Origin: Phytoseiulus persimilis
Taxonomy: Eukaryota > Arthropoda > Arachnida > Mesostigmata > Phytoseiidae
Reading direction: 5' to 3'
DNA: 64,000 nt
NCBI GenBank assembly: GCA_037576195.1
Contig: CM075102.1
Span: 3,534,001-3,598,000 of the forward strand
The translations under genes and the position numbers were made by a program. Position 1 is the stretch's first letter, and the number at the start of each line of letters is the position of its first letter. The notes beneath the pieces are model-generated. The model was not told the origin of the DNA, searched no databases, and saw only the letters and a list, made by a program, of their open reading frames with translations. Below are positions 26,833-38,154 of the stretch, in pieces.

Positions 26833-28247
26833 TATTATCTCCTCAAAGGCGGGACGTGAGCGGGGAAAGCGGCGGAGGAGCGAAGTGACAGAGAAAAGGA
26901 GAAAAGTGGAATGGGTGTAGTTGAGTCTTTTTGTCGAGCAACGAAAATCAGCTAACGATGGTCGTTATAGGGGTGAAACTTATCAGCGTTTGGTGGCCGT
27001 CGCCTGAATCGGGGCATTTTTCAGCATTAACGTCGGTGCCTCGTTTCGTGGGTGTGACTACATCATCTTCTCCAAGCCGATATCATGAACCGGATGAAGA
27101 TGTTTTGGGAGTAGAGCCACAGTCGGACAACCGGGCTGTTCAGGGTTGAACATACGTTCAGTCTGAGCGGGGACTAGAACAGCAGCCGAAGATGTCACCG
27201 GGCGCCAAGCCCACATTTTAAACATGGTGGGATCGCCTCCTCCTCGGATGCTCCGTTTCTTCTGTCGCTCCTGTCCTGAACCTGGATCGTGATCCCGGTC
27301 CCGAGTTGCGAAGTGCGCTGATGGCATTTGCGACCGCATCTGTTCACGCGCCACTTAACTCGATGTCGATGAGGGTTGGTAGCCCCGTGTTCATCCTGGG
27401 CAAGGATAGAGCGTGCTTTATCTAAAATGTACCCCTTCGGTGAGAGACAAAGAGGAACAGGAACTTCATATCGCCCAGGATGCGAGCCCGCGTTCCTGTT
27501 CTCGGTGCAGTCCCTGCTCGGGGCGATCGGATCATGAACGATCACATCCCTACGGGACCACCTCCACCAAAATGATCGACGAACGATCGCTCGCGCGGCG
27601 CAGGGACGTTCTGAAACGAAACCACGATCAGATGTCCGGTTTCGATCCTTCCGAGGAAGCTTCTCTCATGGGAGATCGACGAGGCCGTAACTCCGGTACT
27701 GGACGCTGGAACCGCCAGAACTAAGAGCAGCTCACAGTAAGCGGCTGCGGAGCAGGGTTCAGATGGAAGAGGCGAAGACGAGCCTGGTCTGACATCGACG
27801 ACAGAATAGAAAGAAACAGAAAAGAGGTATGATGCAAATCGAGCCACACGACCATTGTCCGAACGTTTCGTTTTTCTTTTTGTCCTTCGAGTGACCGATT
27901 AACCGGGCTCACTGGAGACTTGTCTCATCGCTTTCCAGTCAGCCGAAAGAAGCTCCGCTGTGTATTCTGTGACAGAAGACAAGCCACGCGACACCCACAG
28001 AAGATGTATCACTGACAACGGCTCTTTGAGCCAGCGAGCCATCTCCTCAACAACCGCGAACATTTGCCGAACTCGACGTCGTCTAACAATGGGCAATTAT
28101 TGACAGCAATTAGAACGAGCGGGCGAGCCCCGCGTCGCACTGGAAGACAACCGAACGCACGCACGCCGACCGAGCGGATGCGCATGCACACGAGTTCCTG
28201 GTTGCTCCGCTCTTCACGATGATGGTCGGTCTTTTCTGTCTCCGCAG
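26833..28247. other. No assignable gene
   Basis: Short frames only, with no repeat or motif that I can name. The stretch ends in a strong acceptor tract (TTTTCTGTCTCCGCAG, ending at 28247). Confidence 0.5.
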
Positions 28248-28435
28248 AAATGACGACCGTTCAGCGTCCTCCGCTCCCGCCCTCTCGGACGTTTTCCGTC
28301 GGGACGATTCCCGACCCGAACTGCTCGCTTCCGAGCGGTTGCATCCCTCCCAGACTCCAGTCCACAATTGGAGCCCTGGAGCCTGAGTGGAGGAAGACCG
28401 CGGTCGGGACTTCTCTCTATCCATTTATATTTTAG
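28248..28435 (+). CDS. Candidate exon after a strong acceptor
   Basis: A textbook polypyrimidine tract and CAG precede an open stretch. Two frames are open at its start: one begins with an ATG two bases in (MTTVQRPPLPP..., 61 codons to a TAG), the other reads NDDRSASSAP... for about 45 codons before a TGA. Either could be a Pro/Ser-rich disordered segment. No convincing internal donor was found, so exon limits and frame remain open. The strength of the acceptor is the reason for listing it. Confidence 0.25.
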
Positions 28436-29012
28436 AAGATCGAAAACGACCGCCACCACGATGCCTCCCTCGCTGGGGGAGGATTCACAGATGAAAGTAC
28501 CATGGAAGCGTCCAACATGATCTTGAGCGCGTTGGCGAACCGGTACTTTCGATCCAGACGTTCGTTCGGAACTTCAGGCTGGGATGAATATTTGAATGAT
28601 CGGCGCCCGCGGATCGCTCGGAAGTTTGCACTATTTTACTCAAAACTTCCAGAAGATGCGATCTCCCTGAATCTCTCCGCTTTTACGTCGCCTCGCCTCG
28701 GCTTTCCGAGCTGGATACCGGATGTCAAGTCGAGGGATCAACTCCGCCATGTAATCCTGGCGTACGCCTGCAGCGAACTGGAACCATAAAGGTAGACTTC
28801 TCAAAATAAGAGCTGATCTCCCGCTCGAATCATATTCTGACTTTCAACTGGTCCTGTGATCAGTTAGATTGCGCAGACATGTCAACGGAACACGGTACGA
28901 CTCGGGGAAGGAACGCTTCGAAATGAGCCGCGACTGTATTCGATCAATTGCAGTCATCGGCGATCGCAAGATGTCGTCCGAAGGCTGGGACGCCCCGACA
29001 GACCATGTCTAA

Positions 29013-29266
29013 GACCAAACGCTGGCTCTGAGAAGTGCCGCCCTTGGCGAAATTCTCCGACTTGAAGGACTGCTCAAGAGTCTGCTCCGAAGCAATTTCT
29101 ACAAGAAATTCATGGATGGAGACTACTTCATTAATCGACTCCGCCAGCGAGAGCGAAGATGGAACGAAGCGGACCAACGGGAGTATGTATCAAGGGAAAT
29201 GCAAAAACACTCGAGCCTCGGTTTCATGGGCTCTCGAATCGAGAACCGATCATATATGGACTCCGC
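29013..29266 (+). CDS. Candidate exon rich in charged helical sequence
   Basis: The plus strand is open for 85 codons from just after a TAA at 29010-29012 to a TAA at 29268; the overlapping CTCCGC|GTAAGC at 29266/29267 is a good donor, so the last codon may be split by an intron. The peptide is amphipathic and charged: leucine-spaced LGEILRLEGLLKSLL, then NFYKKFMDGDYF, then RLRQRERRWNEADQ and a Ser/Arg end. This resembles a helical or coiled region, but I do not recognise the protein. No clean acceptor was identified within the open frame. The other frames are also partly open, so this is a candidate only. Confidence 0.35.
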
Positions 29267-29270
29267 GTAA

Positions 29271-31164
29271 GCAACTATTGGTTTGTCACTACCACCGATA
29301 GCTGCGGCTTCTGCCAGTTATGGTCACTGAAGCCGTCGCTGAGGTAATAGTTGAGCTTCCACGGGTGACCTCGGAGATGCGGACTTCATTCGATTATCAT
29401 CAGTCCATACAATCGATGTCCTACACAGCCGTGATCACCCGATAGTGAAATTCATCCCATAAATTCGTTCAAGGAGGAAAGCCCAACTCTCACGCCCGAC
29501 GAGTATCTCAGGAGGAGTTTGAAACTCGTGAGTTGATGGCGTATCTCGGAGTGAACGCCTGATCCCAGCATTCAATCGAGTGATCTCGGGCGTCTGAAGG
29601 AATTCCAAACGAAATTTCGGCCACATCGGAAGCCTATTAACGAGATTGAGCTGTTGCGGGAACCCGTGTGCTGGGAAAGGGTTTTCCTGTGAGAATGAGG
29701 GGCTCCATCGACCATTTTGAGGAGTTTCGCTCTGTCCAAGCCTGATCTCTGGATGGAAACTCACGGGTGAGGGTTTCTGACCGTTGTTTTGCAAACGCGA
29801 CGCACGCACATCGTTTCCACAACCCGAGGTCGTTCGTTCGGGGCCGTGTCTCGCGAAGAGGCGAATTCCGACTGAACTTCTCTACATTCTGCGCGAGAGG
29901 TCTCGAATATCCACCGTCCGAATTCTGAGTCCGGTGTACGACGCGGTTATCCTCGAGAAGAGATTCCGCCGCCGTCAGCGAGAAACGCCGACCAACCTCC
30001 CACTCGCCGATCCCCGAGCTTCTGTGGACGAACTGTAGATTCTTTTGATCTGTTCTTGACGTCTCAATTGTGAGCGGTTCCCTCATCTTCGACTCCTACC
30101 TCGTTTTTCTCGCTCTTCCGTCGTCGCCGCCAACGTCATTTTCTTGCCGGATTTCTTTCTGTTGATTTTTCAGCTGGCTTTCAGTGGCAGTAGCTGCTGG
30201 TGGCTCAGTCTGAAGGGGAGGAGCGAGGGCATGAGAAAGGTGAGCGGAGAAAAAGTGGGGGTTCGAACGAAGTCACTGAGTGGCGGCTCAGCGCAGAAGG
30301 CGTCTCGTTCCAGTAGCAGGAGTAAAAGTCGATCCGTCTTATCATCAACGGAGGCATCATTGTCCTCTTCATTTTCGGTCCCTCTGTCACCGGCGCCACC
30401 GGTCCGTTGGTCTATGCGTCGCTCGTTCGCTATTCAATTGAGCGCCGACGACTTCTTCCGCTACGTTTGTCCATTGTGAGTGAACCCGTCGCCTCGCACC
30501 TCATATCTTGCATTTTTCCTCCCGGTTCGTCTCCGATTCAGGTCCGAAGAACTCCGAGTGGCAGTAACAGAAGTCGTCGGAGTCGTGATCACGACTCGCT
30601 GTTTTTTTTTTTCGCCGGGGTGAAGATGTGCGATCCCGTTCCCTGGTTACAACTCCGCTTGGAGAGTACTCGGAGAGTGGTATTTGTGGATGTGTCGGAC
30701 TCGCGTCGAGATATTCTTAGGAATCTCTTCGCGGGTTTTTTTTTCCCGAGAGTCTCACTATTCCGTTACTGTAACGGGACATGAACGCAGCTATACGGTT
30801 TCTCGGATTCGCTCGTGTTCACAAGATTCGCGATCAACGATGAATCCTCCCAGATATACCGCCATCCAATCAGCTTTTCTCCTCAGTCTTCTCCTTTGCG
30901 CAATCGAACATCGCGGTCTCGAATCTCCCTTCCGAGGAACTGAAGATTCTCGAGCCCATGGAGATCTGCTCCATTCAGGGAAAAAAACACTCTAGCATCC
31001 CTTTCGAACGTTTAATCTGCGACTTGAGTCCGCACTGGGGCGAGCGACATTGTTACTCACTTCACTGTTCTTCCACACCTCGAGGCCGTTCGGAGTGACT
31101 GGGAGGTCGTTACGATGAGCATATTATGAATCAGAGCGTCGGCGCAGAGTCACAGTGCTTTCCG
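29271..31164. other. No assignable gene
   Basis: Short open frames only. The region includes Ser/Arg-rich translations at 30144-30479 arising from simple sequence, and two T-rich runs near 30600 and 30735. No family is recognised. Confidence 0.5.
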
Positions 31165-31360
31165 TTGCACCGGAAATTACCCTTCGTCCACTCGGTACAC
31201 AAAACGGACCGAGAAACTTCTGATGTGAACTGTTTGAGTGCCTACTGGCTCCGCGGGAAAAAAATCCATTAAGTTGACATTAGAAATGGCGAGGATCGGT
31301 TCAGAGCCATGAATTGGCGACCGATCTCATCAGGAGTTACAAGAAAGTCTCACCGATTTT
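31165..31360. repeat. Old dispersed repeat, copy 2
   Basis: Partner of the block at 19741-19950 in the same orientation. Shared words include ATTAGAAATGG and ATTGGCGACCGATCT, with an insertion of about eight bases between them here. The two copies are about 11 kb apart and diverged. Confidence 0.55.
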
Positions 31361-31980
31361 CCGAAATTCATCAGCTCCCGCCAGTCATTAACCACTCCGC
31401 GTCCTCTCCTTCACATGGCCCCGGGCGAGTGAGTCCTTGACAAAGAAAATTGATAACACATGATCGTGATCGAATGCGATCTCGTGAAAAATGCATTAAT
31501 TCAAGCCAACTCCAGAGACTCGTCGCACTGCAATTCAAGATAGCTCATGAGCTAGATAGCCGGCGAGTCATTCCCGCGCTCTAGTGCGACCGTCAACAAG
31601 GCTGGCCAGCCGGCATTCCACCGGGACGGCCCATTAGGTTTCTGCCCGGAGGCCTAAAAACACCCAGCGCGAACTTCAATACTAATTGTACTATTCTAAA
31701 TTACACGGATAGCGTTGCGGAGGTCCTCGCATCGGGTATTGAAACTAATATGCTCGTTAGACCCCGCGACGATTCGGTGCATCAGCGGACAAGTAAGCCA
31801 ACACTGAGCTCGGGCGCGTTGTTCTCCGGAGGGAAACGAGGGGTTAACGGGAGGATGACGTCAGAACTGCGATCGGAGAACGCAATGGGACGCAAGACAA
31901 ATCACGACATTTTTAACTCGTCCAGCGAGCGCGTTGGCGACGACGACATTCCATGGCTAATCGAAGACTCCATTTGCTAA
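31361..31980. other. No assignable gene
   Basis: About 600 bases with only one short plus frame (31750-31980) of mixed composition. No feature is supported. Confidence 0.5.
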
Positions 31981-32198
31981 CTAAGGAACGAGCTCGTATC
32001 CCATGACCTTCGGAGGCAGTGCGATCCATTTCACTCCTCCCCGGTCTCCGGATCGGAGCCCTTCCCGACGAGGGAGACTTGTAGATTCATTTACGTGCAG
32101 GCAGTCGAGCTGGAGCCCTGCATCCCCCATCGGAATCGCGATCGGCAACCGTAGCTTGTCGCCGTTCGGTTGCGTCGAATCGAGCAGCGAACACCCCA
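31981..32198 (-). CDS. Candidate 3'-terminal exon, unidentified
   Basis: A strong minus-strand acceptor (CATCGATGTTTTTCAG, ending at 32199) is followed by an open frame of about 72 codons ending in a stop at 31981. The peptide has normal globular composition, including KLRLPIAIPMGDAGL, a central Arg/Gly-rich turn and a hydrophobic ending with VKWIALPPKVMGYELVP. No cysteine pattern or known domain is visible and no upstream exon was found. A poly(A) signal is not evident just downstream. The combination of acceptor and even composition makes it better than background. Confidence 0.3.
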
Positions 32199-32924
32199 CT
32201 GAAAAACATCGATGAAGTTATTTCAGAGATCAACGATCTCAGATGGCAATGGATTCATCAATTGATGCACGATTGTGAGTTGTGAGATGTGGAAGGGAGG
32301 ATCCGTCGTGGGAGAGCCACCATGTTTTCAAGTCTGTTGCTCAGGGTCCCTCTAGAATAGTCACAAGTTGTTGCGTGCAACTCATGTTGGGGTTGCCTAC
32401 GGCAGCTCTGCATATCATTGAAGACAGTATATCACTCGCATCGGGGGTGAGCAACTCAGCCCGATCATCACATCGAGTACAAGGTATGGAGACGGATTAG
32501 CTCCATCAATTGGGGTGACTTTTAGTCTCTTGGAAACCATGCTGTCGCGAAGCCGAATTCTCCACGACAATCGCACCGTCCACTTCTGCCGCACAAATTT
32601 TGACCAAACTTCCGGGACGCGGCCCGGCCAGATTCAGCGGCCCGCGGGCCGCACCAAGTTGCCCACCTCTGAATTCGACGGTCGATGGTGCAAGCTGTTC
32701 TCCGAGGGGAGCAACGGAGATCTATGCAGTGTCCAATTGCCAAAGAGGTCGGTTCCTCTGTTCCCTCACGGTCCGCGCGCAAAAGAATGTTGAAGAGAAC
32801 GCTGTTTTAACAGTCTCCCAACTTGGCACGCCTCCCCCTTGGACCGATTCATGAGGCAGCATCTCGCATAACAAATCGGTTCCATCACCGTTGGAGGTGT
32901 CCCTTGTTGAGTTCTCATTCAAAG

Positions 32925-33180
32925 TCGTTTCGTGTTCCTCAAGCCATTCGTTTATGTCGGCCTCGTTGACTCTCGCGGCCTCACCCCACGTTCGTTCCTT
33001 TTTAAACCGAGCTCGGAGCCCCCGGGTCACGCGTTGGAGGCCTTGTGGTACGAGGTTCCAGTTTCCAGGGCAATGTGGTATGCTTCCCGCCGTAGCCGCT
33101 GGTCGGGGAAACAGGGAAAGAATGGTTGGAAGCCCTTGCTTCCCTGCAAGCATTGAAGAGCGTCTTTTTCAGTTCGTCGA
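32925..33180 (-). mobile_element. Probable relic of a pogo/Tigger-like (DDE_1) transposase, C-terminal part
   Basis: Reading the minus strand with one frameshift near 33080 gives the typical end of pogo/Tigger-family transposases: a basic KDALQCLQG helix, a hydrophobic AYHIAL stretch, then WNLVP followed after a short gap by LQRV (the family's W-x-x-V ... TL-x-R-x-W pattern), and finally an acidic DINEWLEEHE motif like the family's 'DI-x-EWL-x-x-D' tail. The pieces are in the right order and spacing but in two frames with stops, so the element is dead. The catalytic aspartates lie outside what I can recognise. No terminal inverted repeats were found. Confidence 0.45.
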
Positions 33181-34598
33181 ACTTTCTTTGTCTGATGCGC
33201 TTCCACCGTCCGAAGTTCCTGTGGGCAGGGGGAGGTCACAGGTTTTCTATGTTTCGCTCGATGTTTTTTATTTAAACGTACTCGGAATTTCTCCGTTTCC
33301 ACAGCTCTCGTTTCCATCGTATGATCCTGCAGAGGCAACATCGGCATGTGCCTCGCAGGCGGGAGCTCCCGTAGACAAGATCGAGGTTATTCGTTTCAGT
33401 CGGCGTCGCTCTATAAGTAGAGCACTTCAGCTCACACCGGGAAGACTTAATGGTTCAAATGACCTTACCGTTAATCATGTATGAGGAGCTGAACTCCAGC
33501 GATGTGGACCGCGTTCGTGCTGAAGTTTCGCGCTCGAGGATCTCTGCCGACCTCGCCTATAGTAACCTCAGGCAAGACAATTCCGTCTCCGACCCTGTTG
33601 GCCCAGCGTCATCGGTTGCGAGCTGTCTGCAATGAATTCGAATCTGATCATCAGCAGGAGCATGTGGACGTCGGCTATGGGTAACGCATACAGACTTTGC
33701 TAGTCTCCTCGTCTCTTATTTTCTCGCGGGACCAGTGATGCCAGGATTATGCTTGCATCTGACGTTGAGACATCCGTGAAGCTCTGTGCATATTCACAAT
33801 GCCCCAAAGACACGTTACATCCGCATTTCACCAGCGGTTCCGGCTCACTCTCTGAAACTGGACAATCGTTCCGATGCTCCGCGAGACGCATATCTCCGTA
33901 CTGGCTCTTACTCAGCGAGTTATGCGCGAAGGAGTCAATGCTCGCTCAATATTGAATCCTTCGTTCGTCTTGGCTCGTCGAATCACTCCGGAGCTGATCC
34001 GTCGCTCATATTCTGGATTCTCCTGTGTGGTCTTCCTTTCTGTTGAGGCGGAGAAGAGTGTGATTCTCGCAATAATTGGCAGTACTCGAAACCAGAGAAA
34101 TAACATCCTCCAGCCCACAGAAACGGAACAACGATCGGTCACAGCGTTGCGGCCGACTGGGCATTCCGCAAAGACAGAGTTCAGAACCCTCATCTAGTTA
34201 AAGTATACCGACGAAAGAGGAGCGTCGTCGTTCTCTGTTATTTTCAACGCGTACAGTCCAACATGTCTGTGATTACTGCGCTCACGGAGTCGAAACATCG
34301 AGAAGACTCAATGGCGAGATCGCGGAACACAAACGTATGTAGCCGCTTGGGAACCAACGGAGCTATGAGCAGTTGGAAAGTATAAAAGAGAGTAGGGAAT
34401 CATCACGAAATGGCTCTGCGATGGAGCTCTTCCAGACGTCCACGTTCAGCCTCTCTTCGAAGACCAAGGTTCGCGAGAAAGATAGTTCGAGTCTCCAACG
34501 AGGTAACCGCGAATGCAGATGGGATCCGGAGCGGTTTTGCGGTCCCGAGGGAATCGGGAAACACCGAATTAAGACTCAGACAATCTCCGCCCGGCTTC

Positions 34599-34612
34599 GG
34601 GGGGGGGGGGGG
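34599..34612. repeat. Homopolymer G(14)
   Basis: Fourteen consecutive G on the plus strand, followed by CGGG. A second identical-length run lies 146 bp downstream. Confidence 0.9.
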
Positions 34613-34744
34613 CGGGTTGCGAGCGTTTCTATGCCCGATTCTCGACCAACAATAACTAGATGATCGAGTCGCACTACACCACGTCTTAGGACGGGCTCCC
34701 TCTGATCGAACCTCCATGCTCGGACGCCGACTTCATAGGCTCAA

Positions 34745-34758
34745 GGGGGGGGGGGGGG
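34745..34758. repeat. Homopolymer G(14), second run
   Basis: Fourteen consecutive G on the plus strand. Together with the run at 34599 it could support a G-quadruplex or mark an assembly weak point. Confidence 0.9.
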
Positions 34759-34989
34759 AAATATGCCAGATATTATCGTTAACCCGATCAGCTGATTCCA
34801 CGATAACATTCAATATCAATTCGAGCTACCAAGTCAAGCCAAACGGCAATCTTCTCGATGAATGAAACGCGATTCGATCCCTACAATATCCATTACCCCG
34901 GAAGAAAGTGATGAAGTCAGAACTAGACTTGCGTAGGCGTGAACATTCGATGACACTGAGAATTCCGTGAGGATTCATGTATTCTCAAT

Positions 34990-36930
34990 CGGTCACCCAT
35001 CTTATTCCAAAGCGTTCCGGTGGCTCATTATGGTGAAAACTTCATGGGTGGGATGGATTTCCTTAAGCCTACATCCCACGGAGCGTACTCTCCGTGAGTA
35101 GTCGTCTCTTTGCAATATTCTGAACGAAATCGAACACCGATTCGTATAACGGCAACCATAGAATATGGAATCGAGCTGAGGTGGACGCAACACTCCGACG
35201 ACGTGGTCGTAGATCCCGGATCGGCCAGGGAAAATATTGCGAGAGGCAGAAGCAGCCAGTCTTTGAGGAGTACGTTTGTCGAGTCGAGCAACTGACAACA
35301 GTGTCTGTGAAGTCCTTGAATGAGAGCACGAGGTTTAAGTGGATCCAGAGGTAGCGGAATGCCGTCAGGAGTACGATGGGCGGTTGTTTGACCAGCTCAA
35401 CGTGAGACTTTATTGCGACTACACGCTCCATTCGGTGAAGCTTCAACACCCACAAAAAGGATGAGCACCACGCCAAGTAATAGCTCAGAAGCGCTGACTT
35501 GGCGTTGTGACATGTTGGGATACCCCTTGAGGTGATTTTGGCTCTGTGGGAACGAAGTCTGTGACGGTATAGCGACGGCAATTCCCTGCGAGTTCACGAG
35601 ACTACAAATTACGCCGCTGCTATTCGAACTGGGAGGATCAGGCAGCATTTAAAGCGAATTATGCAGGTTTCATCAAAATTATCGGCGCCTGATTGATCCA
35701 CACATGGCACGGATCAAAGTGAGCGCTTTCCTATGGACTGAATGGGTCCGCGGCTCTCTATTTCAACTCGAGCGGATATTTCCATTCCACTGAACGACTG
35801 CGCGTTCCTCGACAGACGAGACGCTGCGAAAACTGCCTGTCGTGACTGTTCGTGTGCTCACCGTTCTGCGCGGCTCATCATGGGATTGCTCCCCGTGATG
35901 TTTGGAGAAAAATCATCCGGTGATCCCGGAGTCGAAATCTCTGCTAGCGATGCAGGAAATGCCTTGATTGGGTTCTGCGTGGACCTCGGACACCTGGTTG
36001 TGGTACCATGGTACTCATAATACCTCTTCAGGGCAATTTTCCAGTCAGTTGGGGCGCCAGGCACCAGGTCGGGGCCATGATGGTCGAGGTGCCGTGATTC
36101 CAAGGATCAATGAGGCTAACTTCGTAGGTTCTGACGTGTGAATTTCCGAGGTATGTTCTCCAGTAGAGGGTACCCCGTCCTCTATGGCGAGCGAATTCCG
36201 GCTGGGGCTACCCTCGGAACACCGCAAACGATATGACTGGAGCATTTTGCTCGAACGAAGGCTGGAAAAAGCCATAATCGGTCCGGGGAAGATTCTGATC
36301 GCCGAAAAACCGCATTCGGGAATGATTTGCGTAAATTCTTCTCCGGGGAAGAATCTCTCTGTGGAATTTGTGAAAACGAGAGTTTCCTTCTGTTGTTGAG
36401 GGACGCACAGGAATCGGGCTCGTAGAGAACCGCTCCTTATCGGATGAGAACATTCTTTCCTGGCCGCTCTAAGAGCAGAGAATTAGCAGAAAACGAGTGG
36501 GACTGCTATATTCACCAATGACTCAAGGGCGCTCAGTAATGTCGATCATTGAAACGCCCTCGTTTCAACTGAGAGTTGGAGAAGTTTTCAAGATCACCCA
36601 CCGAAACAACTATCGGGGCGGCTGTTTCCATTAGTTTGTCCTCAGCCAGTATGCGTATCCATGTAGACGATTATGTAGACACATAGAAAGTGATTTGTGG
36701 GCGATGAAACCAGGATTGCTAGTCAAGTATTTGCCTCGGGGAGGATCTTCTCGTGCATCCCCCGCATCTTGAATCCCATGGATCTCGAATTCGTACCATG
36801 CCGTGCCGCACCAAGAAAGGTACGAATCTAAAGCGAAATCCAACAAGAGAAGCTCGCCTTGCTCCTGGAGCCCGATCGCTAACGCTTCTAGAATGTTGGT
36901 CATCTTGAGCACGAATGCCGGTCGAGATTA
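34990..36930 (-). other. Gene-like but disrupted stretch, hydrophobic segments in alternating frames
   Basis: On the minus strand, several frames encode hydrophobic, protein-like pieces that stop and resume in another frame: LLLGVVLILFVG in the frame at 35397-35648, PPIVLLTAFRYLWIHLN in the 170-codon frame at 35069-35581, and ILEALAIGLQEQGELLLLD at 36631-36912. The pattern is what a decayed multi-pass membrane protein (for example a chemoreceptor) would leave, but no family signature such as the TYhhhhhQF motif of gustatory receptors is present. It may equally be chance. No splice model was found that joins the pieces. Confidence 0.2.
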
Positions 36931-37569
36931 GTGGGATTGACGGGCATGCTCTCAATGAGACGGAAAGGCTCACAGATGTGCCTCAATCCGAAAACCTAAC
37001 GGAAAAATTGCACCCGGTTCGCGCAGAAATCAGACACCGAGGGTCGACCGATAGCTACCGAGGTCCGAGCGATCTACTAGAAATTTACTTGAATAATGAT
37101 CTTAGCTGTACCTGTCGGTACAGCCCAAAGTCTCCACTTTTCACTCTACCTGAGAACGGTTGAAATCTTAGGCTCATTTGGCTGGTTCATATCAGCCCTT
37201 CGACCGAGAGATTCTACTAATCGCCCACACTTCTTTCGTGCTTTTTCTGGTGCCGCTCCCGACCCACACTCTGTTCCCTCCGGCATCTTCCGCGAAAACC
37301 CGTTACCGTTATAGAGTCTGGAGCTCGCTGTGAGTGAGGGAAGCTTCTATGCGAGGCGTCAGAATTCTATGATATATTCCTGACGCTGAGGGTGGTTCAG
37401 GACGACGACTCGTGGCGGAAACACGTAGAGTTTTTCCAGGGGGGAATCGCTAGTTTTTGTCGGAACCGCCCCGGGAAGCTACAAGGAACTCCGAGTTGAT
37501 CTTAAGCGAAATTTTCTTGACGATAGTCCTCGAGTGCTCTCCTCGAACGCCCGCGGAACGCCAGGAGGA

Positions 37570-37760
37570 ATGTGGATCCGATCTCCTTGTGCCTCTCCCA
37601 CGTTTGTAACTGACACCCGGAGAATCCGCTCATCTGTGCACGCGGGAATAATTGAGATCTCTCTCGAGTTCCTCAAGGTCATTATCGTCGCCGTGTGCAG
37701 AGATCTCCGCGTTCGAGCCGCGGCCGTCGATGTCTATTTGACGTTTCATGAGTCAATGAA
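37570..37760 (-). pseudogene. Promoter-only relic of an array gene
   Basis: Read beside gene A's upstream region (39684-39860), this block shows a shared GGATCCGATCT, then an ungapped stretch of equal length, then ACAC..GAGAA/GGATTCGCTC, CTG[CT]GCAC and ATTGA in the same order, and further on a match around CGGCCGT[TC]G[GA]TGTC. The TATA box of gene A (CTTTTATA on plus) is replaced by CTCCCACG. Coding sequence expected on the low-coordinate side is not recognisable. The block therefore looks like the 5' flank left behind by a lost array member. Confidence 0.5.
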
Positions 37761-37989
37761 ATGCTGTGACTTCTGCCCCGCCAATAACTGTTTCCTGACG
37801 TCGAACTATCGGCTCCGGAACTCGACTCCGCTCCGTGCGGCCAAGCAGAGGCGACAGACGCCAGGCTCGCTCTTCGCGAGGAATGCTTGGCTCCAGGATG
37901 CCCACCTCGGATGCGTTTCCCGGAAAAGGGGGATCACGAGCTCACCGCTGACTAGGAAAGGATTCTAGCAAGTTCGACCCTAGCTATTT

Positions 37990-38150
37990 TAGGCTCCGCA
38001 GGGCTCGGATTTCCCGGGGTTACGCTGATCAGGACCAACGTCCGAGTTACCAGACGGGGGCACGTTCGGGCAACCCGGGCCACGAGGCCGACAGAGACCA
38101 GTTCGAACAATGCTACTGATGGATTTGATCTGTTCGCGCCAATCTCATGT
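37990..38150 (-). pseudogene. Truncated, frameshifted 5' copy of an array gene
   Basis: The minus strand aligns with gene A from its transcription start into the first domain. Shared words are AACAGATC, ATCCATCAGTA, GTCGGCCTCGTGGCC (signal peptide) and GATCAGCGTAACCCCG, which encodes the DQR[DN]P motif before the first cysteine. Three lesions are visible: the initiator ATG is TTG (38108-38110), about 55 nt between the signal peptide and DQRNP are missing and shift the frame, and the first domain cysteine codon TGT is TCC. Similarity fades a few codons later. The spelling DQRNP is closer to gene C than to gene A at that point. It cannot encode a functional family member. Confidence 0.75.
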
Positions 38151-38154
38151 GGAC

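Larger units (their letters stand above)
33181..34989. other. No assignable gene
   Basis: Holds two runs of G (34599-34612 and 34745-34758) and short frames. The 197-codon plus frame at 32891-33484 overlaps the transposase relic in antisense and continues here without any recognised domain. Confidence 0.5.
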
